DNA from: Zygnema cylindricum
Lineage: Eukaryota > Streptophyta > Zygnematophyceae > Zygnematales > Zygnemataceae
DNA: 57,577 nucleotides
Assembly: GCA_037447655.1 (NCBI GenBank)
Contig: JBBHKE010003544.1
Coordinates: forward strand, 1-57,577
Direction of reading: 5' to 3'
Position 1 is the first letter of the stretch. Each line of letters begins with the position of its first letter. Under the pieces are notes generated by a model, which worked only from the letters and a program-made list of their open reading frames with translations, searched no databases and was not told the origin of the DNA. The position numbers and the translations under genes are program-made. Below are positions 55,101 to 57,577 of this stretch, in pieces.

Positions 55101-57076
55101 GAGGGATGTTATTTTGGTAAAACACATAGTGATGATGAATGAAGTAAAGTCTATTGATCCATTCAAATATAACAAAGAAGATTTGAATCGGGTCAGTATT
55201 CTGACTTTGACTTGGTAAATGAAGTGAAAGAAGACGGGGAGAAAGAACAATCTGCAGATGTGCCAAAAGAGAGGGACGAAAAGACAACATCCGAAGTAAC
55301 ACCACAATACGAAGTGGAAACCGATGAGGAACTTGATCAAACACCAGAATTGGAAGATAGGAGAGATGAAAATCTTCCTAAACGAAACCCGAGGATGCCT
55401 TCCATGCCGGCGTCAGATTTTGAAAGGGGGAAAAAAAGTAGTAAATGGCTTCAAGAAAGACATGTAATTAACAAACTCACAAAGTTGTCTCACCCAGAAG
55501 AACCTTAGACATAATTAGAGGCCATTAATACCCTAGAAAGCAGAAGGTGGATCACTGCCATCAATGAAGAAATGGCCTCTATCATGGAAGCCAATACATG
55601 GGAGTTGGTAGATTGTCCACCAGAGAGAAAACCAATTGGATGTAATTAGGCTTTTAAGCTTAAATTAAACCCAGATAAAACCATTGAAATATATAAGGCT
55701 AGGTTGGTTGTTAAAGGTTATACTCAAAAACAAGGAATATACTATGAAGAAACCTTTGCACCTGTAGTCAAATTCCCTTCTGTCACAATCCTCTTAAGTT
55801 TAGCCGCAGCGGAGGATATGGAAATACACCAGATGGATATTAAGACCGCTTTCTTACACGGAGAGTTGGAAGAAGAAATCTACATGAGGCAACCGGAAGG
55901 ATTTATGGAAAGTGGAGAAGAAAGCAGGGTGTGCAAACTGATAAAATCACTTTATGGCCTTAAGCAAGCTCCGTGGCAATGGAACATAAATTTGGACGAA
56001 TTTTTGACACGTTTGGGATACATTAGAATAAGTTTAAATCACTCCATACATATATTTGAGGATGAAAATAGAGTGATATTTATTGCTATTTATGTTGATG
56101 ATTTCTTAGTCTTAAGCAAGTCCTTCGACAAAATTAACAAACTCAAACAGGATCTAAGAAGTGGGTTTCACAAGAAAGATCTCGGTGAAGCAAAATACAT
56201 TTTGGGGATTTAAATACAAAGGGATAGAGGGAATAAAATTATAAGACTCACTCAGAAAGAAGCCATCGTTAATATGCTAGAAAAGTTTCAGATGGAGAAA
56301 GCGAATGGGTGTACCACTCCCATGGATCTAAAGTAAGTATCGGAGGGGAGTGAAGACGGAGGGATATTAATTTTGAATGATAAGATGGATGAGGAAAAAA
56401 AGAGGTTTATGGAAGGAATTCCTTATAGGCAAATTGTAGGCAGTTTTAATTTACTTTATGAATTGTACACGTCCGGACATAGCTGCGGTTGTATGCGATC
56501 TCAGTAGAAGTCTAAATGAACGTAGGAAAAGAGATCGGGAAGCAGCCAAAAGAGTGATGAGATATTTGGCGCGAACAAGGGAATTATGGTTGCATTTGGG
56601 AGGGGAGCACACTGACATCACCACTTGGAGTGATGCCACTTATGGGGATATGCCTTTGAGACTATGTACAACTGGATATGTGGTGCAAATTGGATCTGGT
56701 GCATGTTGTTGGAGTAGCAAACAGCAGAAAGTCCACAATGGAGGTTAAATACATGGCTTCATGTGCTGCCACTAAAGAATTAATGTGGGTAAAATCTCTA
56801 CTCTAAGAACTTGGGTTCATGAAATCTAGGACTCAGAATGTCTTTTGTGATAATCAAGCTGCTATCTCTATCGCAACTAATCCAAAACACCATTTCAAAA
56901 CTAAACATATGGATATAAGACTAAGCTTTGTCAAAGAGAAGGTTGAGAATAAAATAATTAAACTGGTTCATAAAAGTGAGAAAGAGATGATTGCAGACAT
57001 GATGCCAAAACCTGTACCTTCTCCTAAGTTAAAACTGTGCAAAGAATATTGTGGACTTGAATTAAAAGTTGACTAA
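55101..57076 (+). pseudogene. E2 linker, RT and RNase H
   Basis: Linker 55212-55508 (acidic; PSMPASDFERGKKSSKWLQERH, KLSHPEEP), ended by TAG and TAA. RT: NEEMASIMEANTWELVDCPP, a TAG near 55648, then open 55704-56213 with IHQMDIKTAFLHGELEEEIYM, SLYGLKQAPWQWN and IYVDDFLVLSK. A stop at 56211-56213 follows LGI. RNase H 56458-57076: MNCTRPDIAAVV, WSDATYGDMPLRL, CDNQAAISIATNPKHH, ending LCKEYCGLELKVD. Only scattered lesions, so this is the best E-family pol here. Confidence 0.9.
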
Positions 57077-57081
57077 GAATT

Positions 57082-57164
57082 AAGGGGAGTGTTGAAAAGA
57101 AGTAATTAATATTCACTTCTTAATTTAGACTCTAGAGTGAAGAGAGAGAGAGAGAGTCACCATG
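57082..57164 (+). mobile_element. E2 polypurine tract and start of 3' LTR
   Basis: AAGGGGAG (57082-57089) then TGTTGAAAAGAAGTAATTAATATTC from 57090. After the AG microsatellite (57140-57156) and CACCATGGCT the LTR breaks off, only about 75 bp in, and RT sequence follows. Confidence 0.85.
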
Positions 57165-57462
57165 GCTTTGAAGAAAGATATTTGAAACACATTTGATATG
57201 AAGGGTTTATGAGAGGCAAGATACATCTTCGGAATACAAATGAAAAGAGATAGGGGGAAAAAGACTTTCAGACTTACTCAGAAAGAAGTTATAGGGAATA
57301 TGCTCGAGAAACTTCAAATAGAAAAGGAAAACAGTTGTACCACTCCCATGAACTTGAAGAAAGTAAGTGATGGGAGTGTATGAGAAGGAGTGATAATCTT
57401 AGATGACCAACTTCGCCCAGAAGAAAGACAGTTTATGAAGTTTTTCCCTTACACGCAATATT
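57165..57462 (+). pseudogene. Duplicate of the B6 RT fragment
   Basis: It aligns with 45083-45373 end to end, about 87% by eye, sharing an in-frame TGA (GTGTATGAGAAGG) and the same endpoint at CCCTTACA.GCAA. Encodes MKDL-to-PYRQ region of RT in broken frames. Confidence 0.85.
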
Positions 57463-57507
57463 GAAAATAAGTAATTGATATTCAATTCTTAATTTAGACT
57501 CTACAGT

Positions 57508-57560
<53 letters not shown>

Positions 57561-57577
57561 CCATGGCTACCGCCATA
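57463..57577 (+). mobile_element. E-family LTR start, cut by the window edge
   Basis: TATTGAAAATAAGTAATTGATATTC, the E LTR start with TG changed to TA, joined to the RT fragment at the same base as at 45374. The AG microsatellite here is 48 bp (57510-57557), against 18 bp at 45425. Confidence 0.85.

Noticed and set aside
1-57577. CRISPR array or prokaryotic operon
   Set aside because: Repeats are LTRs with target duplications and microsatellites; the genes are eukaryotic retrotransposon polyproteins.

Overview
The window is a block of eukaryotic repeat DNA made almost entirely of Ty1/copia LTR retrotransposons; I found no host gene, rRNA or tRNA. A plant (or plant-like) host is my best guess. 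The one intact element has a primer-binding site matching the 3' end of plant initiator tRNA-Met (TGGTATCA...), the LTRs of two other families share a conserved G-box (GACACGTGGCA), and the polyproteins look like plant copia types. The species cannot be named from the sequence.

Four families can be separated (my labels). C: one intact element, 14290-19857. A: two copies with LTRs TGTTGT...ACAACA. B: many copies with about 1.05 kb LTRs TGTAGAAA...TGCA, in several subfamilies. E: related to B, with an AG microsatellite near the start of its LTR.

Layout. 1-2394: decayed E1 (+), cut by a B LTR (+) at 2395. 2701-27082: B1 (-), split by B2 (+, 8033-26511), which is split by A1 (-, 9778-21305), which is split by C (+, 14290-19857). 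Target-site duplications prove the inner layers: ATTAT for C, GTAGG for A1 and TAAGG for a solo LTR inside B2. 27083-31168: B-type LTR piece, a 10-N gap, scrambled sequence, then B3 (+) and its 3' LTR. 31169-31888: unidentified. 31889-38290 (-): an RT scrap, then A2 fused to B4. 38291-40590: mostly unrecognised. 40591-42565: B5 (-) gag and 5' LTR. 42566-45373: B6 (+) pol split by a solo LTR (TSD AAATG). 45374-57577: E2 (+), whose 5' LTR is split by complete B7 (-, 46034-52441, TSD TCTAG); the end carries a duplicate of the B6-pol/E-LTR junction.

How the parts work: each element codes one Gag-protease-integrase-RT-RNase H polyprotein flanked by LTRs, a primer-binding site and a polypurine tract. 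Only C looks able to make the whole protein. A1 is broken by just three in-frame TAG codons. Families A, B and E share a primer site complementary to the anticodon region of initiator tRNA-Met (GGTTATGGGCCC, as in Drosophila copia). It lies inside the gag frame, which begins within the LTR. B LTRs also hold a covarying hairpin, and B/E LTRs an antisense tRNA-like A-box/B-box module.
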